In this document: positions 1-10,473 of the stretch, one piece after another
How positions within the stretch are numbered: position 1 is the stretch's first letter
How the letters are laid out: the number at the start of each line of letters is the position of its first letter
Assembly: GCA_015232455.1 (NCBI GenBank)
Contig: JADFZQ010000008.1
Location: 1-64,000 of the forward strand
Direction: 5' to 3'
From: Desulfamplus sp.
GTDB lineage: Bacteria > Desulfobacterota > Desulfobacteria > Desulfobacterales > Desulfobacteraceae
Length of the DNA: 64,000 bases
The notes under the pieces: generated by a model
Told to the model about the DNA's origin: nothing
What the model saw: the letters and a program-made list of their open reading frames with translations, nothing else
Databases searched by the model: none
Program-made: the position numbers and the translations under genes

Positions 1-58
1 AACGTTCATAGTTTATCTCTTCTATTATTTCTGGTGTGAATTCAAGTTCTATTGTCAT
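1..58 (-). CDS. IS630-family transposase, N-terminal fragment (runs off the window)
   Basis: A minus-strand reading frame opens with ATG at 58 and is still open at base 1, giving about 19 residues that begin MTIELEFTPEIIEEINYER. The acidic N-terminus followed by an 'INYER' motif is what I recall from the start of IS630/Tc1-type transposases, whose helix-turn-helix follows shortly after. The DDE catalytic domain would lie outside the window. It sits immediately downstream of a methyltransferase gene that lacks its 3' part, so the element probably inserted into that gene. The family call rests on a very short stretch and could be wrong. Confidence 0.5.
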   Translation of the reverse strand, partial: MTIELEFTPEIIEEINYER

Positions 59-102
59 AAACACACATTAACAAATTAAAGCAAAAATGAGAATATAAAA
101 AC

Positions 103-127
103 TCAATTTATGACCGCTTGCAGTATA
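103..127. repeat. Candidate terminal inverted repeat of the IS630-type element
   Basis: This 25-bp segment matches 50763-50787 at 21 of 25 positions in the same orientation. The shared core reads tttatgaccRcttRcRgtata. It lies between the start of the transposase fragment and the end of the truncated methyltransferase gene, where an IS end is expected, and is bordered by a TA dinucleotide, the usual IS630 target. The distant second copy has no transposase beside it. That it is an IS end is inference. Confidence 0.35.
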
Positions 128-139
128 TCTTCCAATTAA

Positions 140-3022
140 TCAGTAATTGAAGACATTAATAAACTCAAGGTTATTTAAAAGATATTGCAAATTAAAATGT
201 TTGTTTTTACGATACATTTTAGTAGCAAAAATTTTTCTACAAGGCGTTCCAGTTTTGATAAAAAACAATATTGATGTATTTACAACGGCATTAATAAAAA
301 TCGGTTGAGGTCTTACTGAATAAGATGAAAGTCTTATTTCATCGCAATTATTTTCTAATAGATAATGAAGTCCAGTCATTGAATCACTTGAAGTAATTGA
401 TATTGGAACAATAAAATTTAAAATTCCAAATTTACGAAGAGAATTAAAACCATGTTCAATGAACAACGTGAAAGTATCAAGAGACCCTTTTTGTTTTTTA
501 GGTATTGTGTTAGCACTTATATATATTTTTCTAAAAATAACCTTTTCATTTAATGAATAGATTCCTCCATACGGCGGATTACCAATAACCACATCAAACC
601 CGTCAGCAATTCCAAACATCCACTCTGGATCAAAAAACGGCGAGAAGTCATTTTGATTATATGGGTCCCAAGCTGCAAGCTGTTTTGCAGTCTCATTTGC
701 CCAGCCGTGTTCAACCAGCAGATTCCCGATTTTCTCGCGTATCTCTTTATCTTTATCTCTCAACTTTCTTTTAGTTGCTGGTGATTTTGCTGAAAACAGG
801 CGGTGCCTTACATTTTTGAGTTCTTGTTCCAGTTCCTTTATCTCTTGATTATCAAAAATATCCATCTGCTTATCAGGTTTATCAATGCCGATAAGGGTAT
901 TTGCAGCTACAAACTTGGTCTCAAGGTTGGGAAGGGCACGGATTCCAAAGTTGGGTTTTTCTCTGTCAACCTTCTGGTCAACCACAAGCGAGATAAAAAA
1001 ACGCAGCTTTGAAATCTGTGTTGCAATGGGCTGGATATCCACGCCGTAAATGCAGTTTTCAACTAAAAAGAGCTTTCTTGCATAATCTGGATCATTGATT
1101 TTTTCATCAAATGCGTCATTGATTTCAGATAGTTTATCTGCCCTCTCTTTTTTATCAGAAATTGCAAAAGCTCCTTCTGTCTCTTTGACAGCTTTGCTTT
1201 TTTGCAGCTCGTACCAATGTCTGTTGTCAGGGTCAACTTTTTGAAGAATATGCACCATTTTCTGAAGGGTTCCCATTGGAAACGCACCAGAACCGCAGGC
1301 AGGGTCTAAAATCTTGCAGTTATCTAAAGCATGGATTATCTGTTTTTGCACTGCTTCATCTTGTGCAAATGGATTGATTTCATTGTATGAAAACAGCTCA
1401 TGCAGCTTTTTGTCCAACTCTTGCTCTTCAATTCTACCCCAATCTTTGACACTTGTTTTAAGGTAGGCAATCAGGCTTTCATCTACCATATAATTTACAA
1501 TTTCTCTTGGAGTGTAAAAAGAGCCTGTCTGTTTTCTGGCTGTGGTTTTGGTTTCTGGATTGTAGCTTGCAAGAAGATTTTCAAACACTTTGCCTAATAG
1601 TTCAGGATCAAGAGCAACATCTTCTTCAATGGGCGTGTTTTCTGCAACTGTAAATTTATAGGATTCAAGAATTGAGATAAGCCCTTTAACTTTGGCGTTT
1701 TTGTATGCTTTGCTGTTTATGCCGACAATTTCTGTTAAATCTACCTCTTGATCAAATCCAAAAAATAGATAATCAGGCACAATGAGTTGATGAGGGTTTA
1801 CAAGATTATCTGAAAATCCATCAATATAGACTTTATCTGTTTTGTTATCTAAACATTCAAACAAACCGCCATTGAGAAATGGAACAACTGAGTTCATCAG
1901 CTCCAAAAATTTATCAGAATTCTTAAAATGGTCTTGGTAACGCATTAAATAGTTTGCGTCTCTATGCTGACTATAATTATCTTTTAGTCGGAAGCCTCGT
2001 TTTCGGTTATCACCTTTTTCGTATGGCTCAATGGGGCAGTTAAGAGATGCAAAAAAGAGATTTTGCAAAACAGCCTTGTAATAGATGCTCTCTTTATTTG
2101 CCTCTTGAAACAGACCAGCATCACGCACAGGAGACATATCTTTTAACAGATCATTTGTTAAATATTGCATGTCAAACAGCTCTTCTGGAATCAGTTTTTT
2201 CTCTTTGATAAACCAGACAAATAGAAAGCGTGTGAGAAGGCGTATGACGTTTTTGGCGTTATGCTCTTGTTTAAGTGATGCAAGGTCGATCTTTTTTAAA
2301 TGGGCACCAGCTTCTGTTGGTTCAGAAGGAAATGCAACCTCTTTGACTGCCCAGAAATACCAATTTGACAGCTCTTGATAAAACTTTTTGTTGAGAATAT
2401 TGGCACTAAACACATCTTGCCAATAACTGTAGAGCGTTGCAAAGGAATCAACTTTGTTTTTTCCTGTTTTAGGAAGTTTTAAGTCATTTAAGATACGCAG
2501 ATGACCTGCATGTGGATTTTTAAGATCAATGTCGCGAAGAAGAGTAACTTTACCTGCTTTTTCGCCTTCTCTCCACTCCTGCTTGTATTTTAGACGTTCT
2601 GTGTTGGCAAATGCTAAATATTTGTCATATTTAAACACTGCAACAACTGGAGTGTAGAAAAATTCTCTGTTAAAGGCTCGTGCAATTTGTGCAAGCTGTG
2701 AACGGGTGGGAAGACGGTTATTTTCTCTTTGCTTTAATGTTATTCCAAAGATAAGCACACCATCATAATCAGATTTTATATTGGACTTGATTTGGGCAAG
2801 TTCCATATCTTGACTGCTGCTGAATGCAGCATCATCAACCATGCCGAGAAAATAGATATCATCAATCAAATTAAAGGTTTCATTATCTTTATAGGTATCT
2901 TTTAATATTGTTTTTGCAGAAGCTGGCTCATCAGTTAGATAATTCACAGGCACTTGAAGCTCTTGGAATAGTGATTTTAGAGCTGATAGAAAATTAGTTG
3001 TGGTGAAATTGGTTAGATTCAT
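140..3022 (-). CDS. Eco57I-like N6-adenine DNA methyltransferase, C-terminally truncated
   Basis: A 960-residue type IIG/Eco57I-like protein. SAM-binding motif I (DPACGSGAF) is near residue 573 and the catalytic NPPY motif of N6-adenine methylases is near residue 815. Upstream is a long helical N-terminal region. Family members normally carry several hundred more residues after NPPY, including a TaqI-type target recognition domain. Here the frame closes about 145 residues after NPPY, 13 bases before the putative IS end at 127. The protein therefore probably lacks sequence recognition and may be inactive, although the catalytic core is intact. It is the last gene of a minus-strand defence cluster, about 50 bases after the TOPRIM gene. 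Whether it acted as a stand-alone methylase, a fused restriction-modification enzyme or the modification arm for the upstream helicase cannot be decided from sequence. Confidence 0.8.
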   Translation of the reverse strand: MNLTNFTTTNFLSALKSLFQELQVPVNYLTDEPASAKTILKDTYKDNETFNLIDDIYFLGMVDDAAFSSSQDMELAQIKSNIKSDYDGVLIFGITLKQRENNRLPTRSQLAQIARAFNREFFYTPVVAVFKYDKYLAFANTERLKYKQEWREGEKAGKVTLLRDIDLKNPHAGHLRILNDLKLPKTGKNKVDSFATLYSYWQDVFSANILNKKFYQELSNWYFWAVKEVAFPSEPTEAGAHLKKIDLASLKQEHNAKNVIRLLTRFLFVWFIKEKKLIPEELFDMQYLTNDLLKDMSPVRDAGLFQEANKESIYYKAVLQNLFFASLNCPIEPYEKGDNRKRGFRLKDNYSQHRDANYLMRYQDHFKNSDKFLELMNSVVPFLNGGLFECLDNKTDKVYIDGFSDNLVNPHQLIVPDYLFFGFDQEVDLTEIVGINSKAYKNAKVKGLISILESYKFTVAENTPIEEDVALDPELLGKVFENLLASYNPETKTTARKQTGSFYTPREIVNYMVDESLIAYLKTSVKDWGRIEEQELDKKLHELFSYNEINPFAQDEAVQKQIIHALDNCKILDPACGSGAFPMGTLQKMVHILQKVDPDNRHWYELQKSKAVKETEGAFAISDKKERADKLSEINDAFDEKINDPDYARKLFLVENCIYGVDIQPIATQISKLRFFISLVVDQKVDREKPNFGIRALPNLETKFVAANTLIGIDKPDKQMDIFDNQEIKELEQELKNVRHRLFSAKSPATKRKLRDKDKEIREKIGNLLVEHGWANETAKQLAAWDPYNQNDFSPFFDPEWMFGIADGFDVVIGNPPYGGIYSLNEKVIFRKIYISANTIPKKQKGSLDTFTLFIEHGFNSLRKFGILNFIVPISITSSDSMTGLHYLLENNCDEIRLSSYSVRPQPIFINAVVNTSILFFIKTGTPCRKIFATKMYRKNKHFNLQYLLNNLEFINVFNY

Positions 3023-3072
3023 TTTTTATTTTCTCCTTTGAGCTTGAGCTTCACAGATTATTTAGATTGATT

Positions 3073-3747
3073 TTAGTTAAATAAGGATAAGAATAATTTT
3101 AATTCTTTTAAAATATCGTGGTTAAAATTAAGGTAGTCAGAAGAGTAATAGTCATAATTTTTTAGCTTTTCCTTTGTTTTTTCAATATCTAATCCTTCAT
3201 TTTTGATGCAGTCATATCCATAGAAATAGATGAAATTCTTTTTATATTCTTTTTCTGTATATGCTAAATTAAAGCCATCTAAACACTTTAAAAATTTGTC
3301 TAAGCACATTGGAGTTTTTGTATTTTTATCTATTCGTATCTCTTTTAAAATATCCTCTAATTCACCTTTTCCGTTAATATTAAATATATAACAAAAAATA
3401 TTAAAAATATTACTTTGAAACTCAATTGGATATTTTGTGTTTTGGGATTTTATATGGTTGGGTAAGCTAAACGCTTTTTCAATTGCTGGATTTATTTTAT
3501 TTTCAATTTTTGCAGATATTCCTTCTGTATCAGCATCTAACAAAATACCAATATTCTTTGTCTCTCCTTTTGCGATTGATATTTTCTGGGCATTCAATAT
3601 TGAATATATTGCATCTTGTCCTTTTGCATCTTTGACAATAGAGTCTATTAAAAAATATTGTTTAGAGAATATATCTTGCAGGTAGTTGATATAACTCTCA
3701 ATAAACTTTTTATCAGTTATTCCCTCTACAATGATGATATTTTTCAT
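3073..3747 (-). CDS. TOPRIM-like protein (DUF3226/OLD-type nuclease half)
   Basis: A 224-residue protein starting MKNIIIVEGITDKKF. The early VEG-x-x-D motif and a GILLDAD motif near residues 65-71 are the Glu and Asp-x-Asp acidic signatures of the TOPRIM fold, as in DUF3226/DUF4435 and OLD-family nucleases. Its start overlaps the stop of the ATPase gene by 4 bases (ATGA), so the two are translationally coupled. Such ATPase-TOPRIM partners are known in OLD, Gabija (fused, GajA) and PARIS (separate AriA and AriB) antiphage systems. By analogy this would be the nuclease or effector subunit. The remainder is poorly conserved and Lys/Ile/Asn-rich, so assignment to a particular defence type is inference. 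Confidence 0.65.
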   Translation of the reverse strand: MKNIIIVEGITDKKFIESYINYLQDIFSKQYFLIDSIVKDAKGQDAIYSILNAQKISIAKGETKNIGILLDADTEGISAKIENKINPAIEKAFSLPNHIKSQNTKYPIEFQSNIFNIFCYIFNINGKGELEDILKEIRIDKNTKTPMCLDKFLKCLDGFNLAYTEKEYKKNFIYFYGYDCIKNEGLDIEKTKEKLKNYDYYSSDYLNFNHDILKELKLFLSLFN

Positions 3748-4829
3748 CTTATATCAAGTCCCAATTCAAAGTTATTTTCAAGACCTACAGAATCTAATAC
3801 AGTAACTACTATTTTATCAGAGTTATCTACTGTTCTTGAAAAGTTTAAATATTTTATATTCTCATTGTCATATCTTTCAGCAGCTCTTGTGAATGCTTCG
3901 ATACACTCTTTTGAGTGGGTGGTTATAAAAATCTGGCAGTTAGCTTTTATACTTTCTTCAAATATGATTTCCCACAATTTTTCATATTTAGTATAATGTA
4001 TTCCATTTTCAACCTCATCAATAAGAAGCTGACCATCTTTACTTTTCCAAATAGCACATACAATTGCAATATAGCGGTTTAATCCACCGCCCATTGATGA
4101 CAACAACACAGGTTCTTTTCTATCTTTTAATTTGATTTTAAATACACTATATGTTTCTGTAGGTCTTATGATCAGCGATTCTATTCTGGGATCAAACTCT
4201 TTTAAGAAAGTGTTGATTATATCCATCATTCCCATATCAACTATGTAACCGTAAATAGAGGCTAACTTTCTTTCATCTATGATAGTGCTGTTTATAAAAT
4301 CAACATTTTCATTTAATCTTGTATTACGAAGAAGAAAAGAAGTTACACCTTTCCTACTAATAATATTCATGAATTTGCTGTAAGATATTTTTTCGTACTC
4401 GTTATTAACTTTAATCTCTACAAATAAATTCTCATCTATTTCTCCATTCTCTTTGTTTTGATCTGAGCCGTCAAAAATAGAAAGCTGTTCACCAAAATTA
4501 GAAAGTTTCTCATCTGATTTTATTTGGAAATTTATTGATATTGTGTTTGTCTCAAATTTTAAATTTTCTTCACCATATCTGATAACATCAAATTCACTAA
4601 ATTGGGCATTATATGCTTGTCTTCTGTTAATAATATCTCTTAAAGCAATCAATAAAGAAGAAGGATTTTTTGTTTTTGTAACAGCTTCTAATGCTTCTAA
4701 AAAGCCGCTTTTGCCAATATTATTGTCTCCACCTAAAAGGTTTACCCTTTTAAGATTCTCAACTTTTAAATAATCAAAACATCTGAAATTATACATTTCA
4801 ATCTGGTTTATAAAATGGTCATGTATCAT
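3744..4829 (-). CDS. AAA_15/AAA_21-type ATPase, OLD/PARIS-like
   Basis: A 361-residue SMC/ABC-like ATPase. It opens with the typical 'IEMYNFRCFDYLKVENL' strand. Walker A (GGDNNIGKS) is near residues 32-41, a signature-like SSMGGGLNR in the second half, Walker B (LLIDEVENG) near residue 267, and an ITTHSKE switch follows. This is the domain order of OLD-family and AAA_15 ATPases that sense phage or DNA ends and control a TOPRIM nuclease. It lies 110 bases downstream of the PLD-helicase gene and overlaps the TOPRIM gene by 4 bases. Function as an ATP-driven sensor in an abortive-infection pair is inferred from architecture. A plain RecF-like repair role is less likely because of the defence-type neighbours. 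Confidence 0.82.
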   Translation of the reverse strand: MIHDHFINQIEMYNFRCFDYLKVENLKRVNLLGGDNNIGKSGFLEALEAVTKTKNPSSLLIALRDIINRRQAYNAQFSEFDVIRYGEENLKFETNTISINFQIKSDEKLSNFGEQLSIFDGSDQNKENGEIDENLFVEIKVNNEYEKISYSKFMNIISRKGVTSFLLRNTRLNENVDFINSTIIDERKLASIYGYIVDMGMMDIINTFLKEFDPRIESLIIRPTETYSVFKIKLKDRKEPVLLSSMGGGLNRYIAIVCAIWKSKDGQLLIDEVENGIHYTKYEKLWEIIFEESIKANCQIFITTHSKECIEAFTRAAERYDNENIKYLNFSRTVDNSDKIVVTVLDSVGLENNFELGLDIR

Positions 4830-4939
4830 TTTAGAATCTTCCTTCTCATCTATTATCTTGATTAATTGGTATAAACTTAAATTTTGCAGATTTTTATCAT
4901 TGAGTTATAATCTCAATTCAAATTTTTAATAAATAAACT

Positions 4940-7900
4940 CTACACAGTAACCAAAAACCAAGCAATTAGATCAAAATTGTTTAATTGATATTTTTCATTG
5001 ATTTTTGTGTTCTGTTTTAAACGGGTTAGAGAGCCTTTATCGCCTTTTTTGAGCTTTGAGAGAATATCTTGAGCCTCTTTTCCCATGACAACTTTTTGAG
5101 AGCCATCTTCTTGATCTTCCACTGTGGCAGCCTGATCATCAAGCCAGCCTTTAAGAGCATTTACAAGCTCTTTGATTGCAATTTCATCACCTCGATCAAC
5201 ACTATCTGGAACAAATCTGTTCTTATCTTTATGAAGCGTTAGGGCATCAAGTATCTCTTTTTGATTCAGCAAAACTGCCTTTCCTTTCATATCAATATAA
5301 ATAAGATCGAAAAGCTGGTATTTAAAGGCGGGAGTCTTAGATGGTTTTGCAGGATAGCCTAAAAGTGCTATGATGCCAGATTGTTTGCAGATGGTTTTAT
5401 CTGCTTTAAAACCTGTATAAACACCTTTGGGCATATTTGTGTATTTGCTTTTATCCCTGTTTAACTCTGCTAAAAGCTCTTGGCGGTACCGCTCTAAAGA
5501 GAGATCATCAAACCCAAGACCTTCATCATTTACTTCAATATCGTCCCAAGTTGTCTCCATGAGTTTCATCATTCTATCATTCATTTTTTTATCTAAAGAT
5601 TCATCATGGATCATTGCTTCAAAGGTTTCTGTAAACTGATGATCAACCTCTGAGCCTGCAAGTTTCATGGCTGCCATTCTCTGCTCAATCCTGCCTTGAA
5701 GGTTTAGGTAGGTGTTGATGTTGTTTGAGGGCCAAAAATTTATGCCAAATATCTGCTTGTTAGGGCTGCCCAAGCGGTCAATTCTACCCATACGCTGGAT
5801 TATTCTAACTGGATTCCAGTGAATGTCATAATTTATAACCATATCAGCATCTTGAAGATTCTGCCCTTCACTTAAAGCATCTGTGGCAATCAGAATATCA
5901 ATGGGCTTTAATAATTTCTCATAAGTAATAGGCTGGTGCTTAGATACCCATTCTATCCAGTCATAATAGGCATCTATCCCTTTTTTATCTGTTTTAAAAT
6001 CCCACTCTTTTTCATTAAAAAGTTTTGTAAATGGTGCAAAACGCTCTAACACAGGCTCAAAATTCCTATTTATTTCATAGCTGAGACCAGCAATTTTTAC
6101 TCTATCTTCAATAAGGCTATCATCTGTCATAGAACCTGAACCTGATACCATAGCAATTTTATTAAAACCTCGATGTTTTAACTGGTCAAACAAATATACT
6201 GCTGTGTCTCGATAAGCTGTAAAGACAACGACCTTTTGATTGTGGTTATTTTCACCTTTGAGCTGCTTTTCCTTTATTATTTGAATCAATTTCTCTAATT
6301 TATCATCACTGCTTTTATGGTTGCACGGAATTTTGGTCTCTTTTTTAAGGTTAGTCTCAAATTTTTGCATATTTACAAAAAGGTTATCTAAAGCATCAAG
6401 GTCTTGTTTAATATCTTTTTTAAACTGCTCTAACTTTTTGGCTTTATCAATATCTCTTAAACGAACTTTTCTTTTTTTGCCGAGTGTAAACTCACCTATC
6501 TCATTATCAATTTCCTTTTCAAGGTCATCATCTTCAAACATATCCAATTGATTGTATTCTAAATTTGAATCTGCATAAATTGGAGATTGTGCTAAAGACG
6601 AACGACCGCACGTATCAACATGATTTACACCACCGCATGTCTCAACCTGATATTGTTTAATTTTATCAAGTGCATTTTGATGATGCTGCCTTATCTTTTC
6701 AACTGTAGAATAAAACGAACACCATGAAGATTCTAAACGTTTGACCATAAGAATATAGATCATTTTTACAAGGAAAAAATCTCTTTGCCGCTCATCATAT
6801 AGAACATTTTTGCTTGTTTCTCTGTCAGGCTCTAAATAAAAAGATGGCTGATATGCTGATAATTTTGGAGGGAAGTGGTTAAAAAGTTCTTCAAATGAAT
6901 CAAAGTTGCCTATATGCTTTGGAGTAACAAAAAGATTTACAGGTTTTGCTTTGATAGGAAAGGTTAAATTAAAGCCTGAGTTTAGGTGATGCTGACTTTC
7001 AACCATTTTTCTTGTTCGTGCAACAGTCAGAGAGTCGGTTAAAGTGAAGAATCCAGAAGGAAGTTTCTTTATAAATTCACTTATTTTAGGATTTTCTTCT
7101 TCCTGCCATTGATTAAATTCTCTTTGTGCTGTTCTAAAAGAGTAGTCAATATTTCTAACACCCAATGTCTGTTCATAACCTTGAACATCTCCCTTAACCA
7201 TTAGCTTAAACTGATTTCTTATATCATTTAATGAGTTGTTGATAGGAGTTGCTGATAAAAGCAGAACTTTAATATCCTCATTTTTTTTAAGGATATTTTC
7301 CATGAGAAACTCATATCTGCTTGATTTATCATTTCTAAAATTATGGCTTTCATCAATAACAATGAGCTTTGGCTTTTCATTGGTAAAATATTTGTCCGCA
7401 CGGTCATTATATCTTTCTAACCTTGTGCTGATCATATCAGTATGAAACCTGATAAAGTAATCAAATTGGTCTTTTTCAAATCGGGAATCTTGATGTTTTC
7501 TGTATCTGTTCCAGTTCTCTTCAAGTTTTTTAGGACAGAGCAGAAGAGTCTCTCTGCCCTGCAACTGAAAAAACTTAATAACAGCAAGTGCTGTCCATGT
7601 TTTGCCAAGTCCCACAGCATCAGCAAGGATTGCACCATTATATTTTTGAAGCATCTTTATGAGGCTTAAGAGACCTTTTTTTTGAAAATCATAAAGCAGA
7701 TTATAAATTACACTATTTTCAAGCCTGCCGATCTGCCTGTTAAATTCAGGGTCATTCTGCTCATCAATGATCTGGCTGCCAAAAAGCTCAAATAAGATTT
7801 TATAGTATATTTCACTTGGGCAATATTGGATAAAGATTTTTTCTATTTCACTGATAAGATACTGCTTAAAATCAATCTTCTTCTTTGATCCATCTTTTAA

Positions 7901-8455
7901 GATGATAGTTTTATTTTTATGGGTCTGGGGCTTTTTCCAAAGATTGTCAAACCATTGGAAAAGCTCTTTATATTGGTTATTATTGCCTGTTTCAGCAATA
8001 TTCAGCTCTACATTGCTTGTTTTTTTAAGTCCAATCCCAGCTTCTGTTAAGTTAGAACTTCCTGAAATAAAATAGTTGTTTCTGTCATCTTTTTTTTGAG
8101 GTGAAAAAAGGTAATTTTTTGCGTGGCAGAAATTAGGCTCTAAAGTTTTAGCAAAGACCTTCTCCTGCTTTAAAAAATTTACAGCTTCTTGAGATAAGCT
8201 GTTGAGCTTTAAAGCTGCCTCAATTGTGATATTTTCATTTAACAGATCAAGTGGTTTGCTCTCTTCTGGATCAAAATTGACAATATCACCAAGTATAAGC
8301 CTGAACTCGGTAATTTTAGCATTGATCTCTTTTGATAAATAAGCAATTGCTCCGATTGTGAAATAGCCTGTTACAATATCAAGTTTACCTGTTTCAGTAT
8401 ATTTTGAAATCCACTCATGGACTTTTAGATTCTCATTTTCATTGTCTAATATCAT
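4940..8455 (-). CDS. PLD-domain/SNF2 helicase fusion
   Basis: A 1171-residue protein. The N-terminal ~170 residues form a phospholipase-D-type nuclease domain, with HAKNYLF near residue 110 and [10 protein letters not shown] near residue 131: one HKD-like half, so a dimer would be needed for catalysis. A superfamily-2 SNF2 helicase follows, with Walker A (ADAVGLGKT) near residue 280, a DESH box near residue 366 and [11 protein letters not shown] near residue 885. Such fusions sit in restriction-like and DISARM-like clusters and are thought to track DNA and cut or block invader DNA. It follows the Dam-type methylase by 42 bases on the same strand. A 27-bp tandem duplication inserts two related 9-residue units (VETCGGVNH and VDTCGRSS-like) near residue 610. 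Family assignment is firm; biological role is inferred. Confidence 0.88.
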   Translation of the reverse strand: MILDNENENLKVHEWISKYTETGKLDIVTGYFTIGAIAYLSKEINAKITEFRLILGDIVNFDPEESKPLDLLNENITIEAALKLNSLSQEAVNFLKQEKVFAKTLEPNFCHAKNYLFSPQKKDDRNNYFISGSSNLTEAGIGLKKTSNVELNIAETGNNNQYKELFQWFDNLWKKPQTHKNKTIILKDGSKKKIDFKQYLISEIEKIFIQYCPSEIYYKILFELFGSQIIDEQNDPEFNRQIGRLENSVIYNLLYDFQKKGLLSLIKMLQKYNGAILADAVGLGKTWTALAVIKFFQLQGRETLLLCPKKLEENWNRYRKHQDSRFEKDQFDYFIRFHTDMISTRLERYNDRADKYFTNEKPKLIVIDESHNFRNDKSSRYEFLMENILKKNEDIKVLLLSATPINNSLNDIRNQFKLMVKGDVQGYEQTLGVRNIDYSFRTAQREFNQWQEEENPKISEFIKKLPSGFFTLTDSLTVARTRKMVESQHHLNSGFNLTFPIKAKPVNLFVTPKHIGNFDSFEELFNHFPPKLSAYQPSFYLEPDRETSKNVLYDERQRDFFLVKMIYILMVKRLESSWCSFYSTVEKIRQHHQNALDKIKQYQVETCGGVNHVDTCGRSSLAQSPIYADSNLEYNQLDMFEDDDLEKEIDNEIGEFTLGKKRKVRLRDIDKAKKLEQFKKDIKQDLDALDNLFVNMQKFETNLKKETKIPCNHKSSDDKLEKLIQIIKEKQLKGENNHNQKVVVFTAYRDTAVYLFDQLKHRGFNKIAMVSGSGSMTDDSLIEDRVKIAGLSYEINRNFEPVLERFAPFTKLFNEKEWDFKTDKKGIDAYYDWIEWVSKHQPITYEKLLKPIDILIATDALSEGQNLQDADMVINYDIHWNPVRIIQRMGRIDRLGSPNKQIFGINFWPSNNINTYLNLQGRIEQRMAAMKLAGSEVDHQFTETFEAMIHDESLDKKMNDRMMKLMETTWDDIEVNDEGLGFDDLSLERYRQELLAELNRDKSKYTNMPKGVYTGFKADKTICKQSGIIALLGYPAKPSKTPAFKYQLFDLIYIDMKGKAVLLNQKEILDALTLHKDKNRFVPDSVDRGDEIAIKELVNALKGWLDDQAATVEDQEDGSQKVVMGKEAQDILSKLKKGDKGSLTRLKQNTKINEKYQLNNFDLIAWFLVTV
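6605..6651. repeat. In-frame 27-bp tandem duplication inside the PLD-helicase gene
   Basis: Segments 6605-6624 and 6632-6651 are near-identical (accgcacgtatcaacatgat versus accgcatgtctcaacctgat) with a 27-bp period. That adds exactly nine codons and puts two Cys-Gly pairs in a linker of the helicase. Confidence 0.6.
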
Positions 8456-8497
8456 TTCTTAAAAACAGTTATACCTTATGTTTATGCTTATTTTTAA

Positions 8498-9337
8498 CTA
8501 TTCAAAAAGATCAACTTGAATCTCCTTTTGAGGTAATTCACAAACAAAATTTGAAATAAAAACCTCTTTCCCTATCTGGTTTGAATCTTTACCCACATTT
8601 CTCATACCGTATGTCAAATTCCAGCTCATTATATTGGCAAAAGAGAAAATTTTTCTAATATAATCGCTGTCATCATAGGTCATTAACCATTTATGTCTTG
8701 TATTTTTTAGAATACCTGCAAGCCGTTTATGGTCAAATGTTTTATGTAATGAGCCATTTTTACCATACAACGCTGATTTTGTGGCTGAATAGTAAGGAGG
8801 ATCAAGGAAAATAAAGACATTTTCTCCATCTGCCTCCACAACTTCTTGATAATCTGTGTTTGTTATTATGGTGTTGGGTAATATTTTTTCTAACAATTTT
8901 ACCCTTTCTATACTTGAAGCTGTAAACCTATTTTCAAATGCACCATTTGAAAATCCACCGCTTTCAGTTGTTCCAGAAAAAGTTATACGATTAAATACAA
9001 AAAAAGCCGCTGCCTTTTCTAATATTCCAAACTTATTGATATTGTTAATCAAATATCTATGCAGCTCTTTACCATCACTATAAGCATCTTTCCATTTAGT
9101 TACTTGGTTTATAAGCTCTTGATTGTTACTTTGACATTGGTTCCAAAAAAGAAAAAGGTTTGTATAAATGTCATTTATCCAAAATTTTCTTTGCGGAAAT
9201 TTCTGCTTTAGGTATATGAAAAGAGAGCCTCCACCCACAAATGGCTCTCTAAATTCGTCAAATTGCGGAACTAATTTTGATATAAGTTCCACAGCTCGGC
9301 TTTTCCCTCCAGGGTATCGTAAAGGACTTTTCACCAT
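8498..9337 (-). CDS. Dam-type (D12 class) N6-adenine DNA methyltransferase
   Basis: A 279-residue protein with the layout of D12-class adenine methylases. An N-terminal SPLRYPGGKS motif is followed by motif I (REPFVGGGSLF, about residues 30-40), FNRITFSG, and catalytic FLDPPYY near residue 178. It transfers a methyl group from SAM to adenine N6 in a short target site. The upstream gene ends 22 bases before it and encodes a putative PD-(D/E)XK endonuclease, so together they form a plausible type II restriction-modification pair in which this enzyme protects host DNA. It could also serve the downstream PLD-helicase. The target site cannot be read from sequence. The start codon is the first ATG of the conserved MVKSPLRYPGG block. 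Confidence 0.92.
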   Translation of the reverse strand: MVKSPLRYPGGKSRAVELISKLVPQFDEFREPFVGGGSLFIYLKQKFPQRKFWINDIYTNLFLFWNQCQSNNQELINQVTKWKDAYSDGKELHRYLINNINKFGILEKAAAFFVFNRITFSGTTESGGFSNGAFENRFTASSIERVKLLEKILPNTIITNTDYQEVVEADGENVFIFLDPPYYSATKSALYGKNGSLHKTFDHKRLAGILKNTRHKWLMTYDDSDYIRKIFSFANIMSWNLTYGMRNVGKDSNQIGKEVFISNFVCELPQKEIQVDLFE

Positions 9338-9359
9338 CTTAATTTCACTCTTTTTTTAT

Positions 9360-10460
9360 TCAAGATATTCCCTGAAGTATTAACTCAAACCCATTTACTT
9401 TGCTTTCAAGTATTAAATTATTCATTAACTCAATCTGTTTTGAATTGAGTTTGTTAATTTCAAAGAAGTTATTTTTTTGAGTTTCTGAAAATGTAGAATC
9501 AAACTTATCAATCAGTTTTGACGAGGTGAGCTTTAATGTGGGAACTGGTTTAAAATATTTATTATTAATACTTACTTTGATTAGATTAGAATAGAGTATC
9601 ATTTTTATCAAACCATCTTTAATATCGCTTATGCTTGGGAGTTTTGCATGTTTTGAATGTTTCCCTTCAATTAAATATAAGGAATCTTCTTTAATTTGAA
9701 TCTCATAAGTTGTTAGATAATACAAACCTCCTAAATAATTTTTTATAGTTATTGTTGCTTTAGTAGCTGTTTCAAGAATCTCTTTTGGTTGTAATGTTGA
9801 TTGTTCACGATGTTGAGCCTCTTTTGCCTTTTCTCTCGAGGTTTCCATGAATGAGTTTACACCATTTTCAAACTGCTTTTGGAATTTATCAATACCGTTT
9901 GAGCTATGGAATTTAACATTAAGTTTATTTCCAATTTCACAGTAATGATTTTTAACTTTTTCTATTAAATTAGGAAGAGAATCTTTGGTTTCTTTAAGAT
10001 TCCAATGCAGTGCAGAGCTGTGATAATTTCCAATCTCATCTATTTTTGAAATAATATACTCGTTATTAAACTCTTGATTAGTAATTTTATTTTTTCGCGT
10101 CTTATGATTTTCTGCTTTATTGTAGTATGCAAAAATTACATAAACATCTAACAAACTCATCAAAGAAACAGTATCCCACTGCAAAAAATCTCTATCTCCT
10201 TCTGAGCCTTCATCTTTAATTATTGGAATTACTGTAAATTTCTTGGATGTTGATAGCGTGTTATAAACTCTTTCAAAAGGATAAGAGCGAGTGCGTTTAG
10301 GTGAAACCCATTTTGATATGGCAAAATTATATTTTTTGCCTTTTATCAAACAACATACTGGCATTCTATTTACATCAAAATTTCTAAAATCAATTTCTTG
10401 CAAGTTGTTTGGCAATTTGATTTTATACTCAATTCCTTCTATCTCAGCAAAGATATTCAT
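9360..10460 (-). CDS. Putative type II restriction endonuclease, PD-(D/E)XK fold
   Basis: A protein of about 366 residues not recognised at full length. The section KEDSLYLIEGKHS near residues 253-266 has the acidic residue plus E-x-K pattern of the PD-(D/E)XK nuclease core. It is followed by SDIKDGLIKMILYSNL, which I recall from restriction enzymes paired with Dam-type methylases. A DRDFLQWD block near residues 88-95 may be a conserved N-terminal element. I placed the start at ATG 10460, because an upstream in-frame ATG at 10487 falls inside the terminator hairpin of the preceding operon; an AGGG lies about 10 bases before the chosen start. Adjacency to the methylase supports a restriction-modification pair. 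The nuclease call is inference from one motif and context. Confidence 0.6.
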   Translation of the reverse strand: MNIFAEIEGIEYKIKLPNNLQEIDFRNFDVNRMPVCCLIKGKKYNFAISKWVSPKRTRSYPFERVYNTLSTSKKFTVIPIIKDEGSEGDRDFLQWDTVSLMSLLDVYVIFAYYNKAENHKTRKNKITNQEFNNEYIISKIDEIGNYHSSALHWNLKETKDSLPNLIEKVKNHYCEIGNKLNVKFHSSNGIDKFQKQFENGVNSFMETSREKAKEAQHREQSTLQPKEILETATKATITIKNYLGGLYYLTTYEIQIKEDSLYLIEGKHSKHAKLPSISDIKDGLIKMILYSNLIKVSINNKYFKPVPTLKLTSSKLIDKFDSTFSETQKNNFFEINKLNSKQIELMNNLILESKVNGFELILQGIS

Positions 10461-10473
10461 TATTTTTTGCCCT

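Noticed and set aside
140-10460. Assignment to DISARM
   Set aside because: DrmA and DrmB-type genes (DUF1998) are absent; only the helicase, PLD domain and methylase elements are shared.
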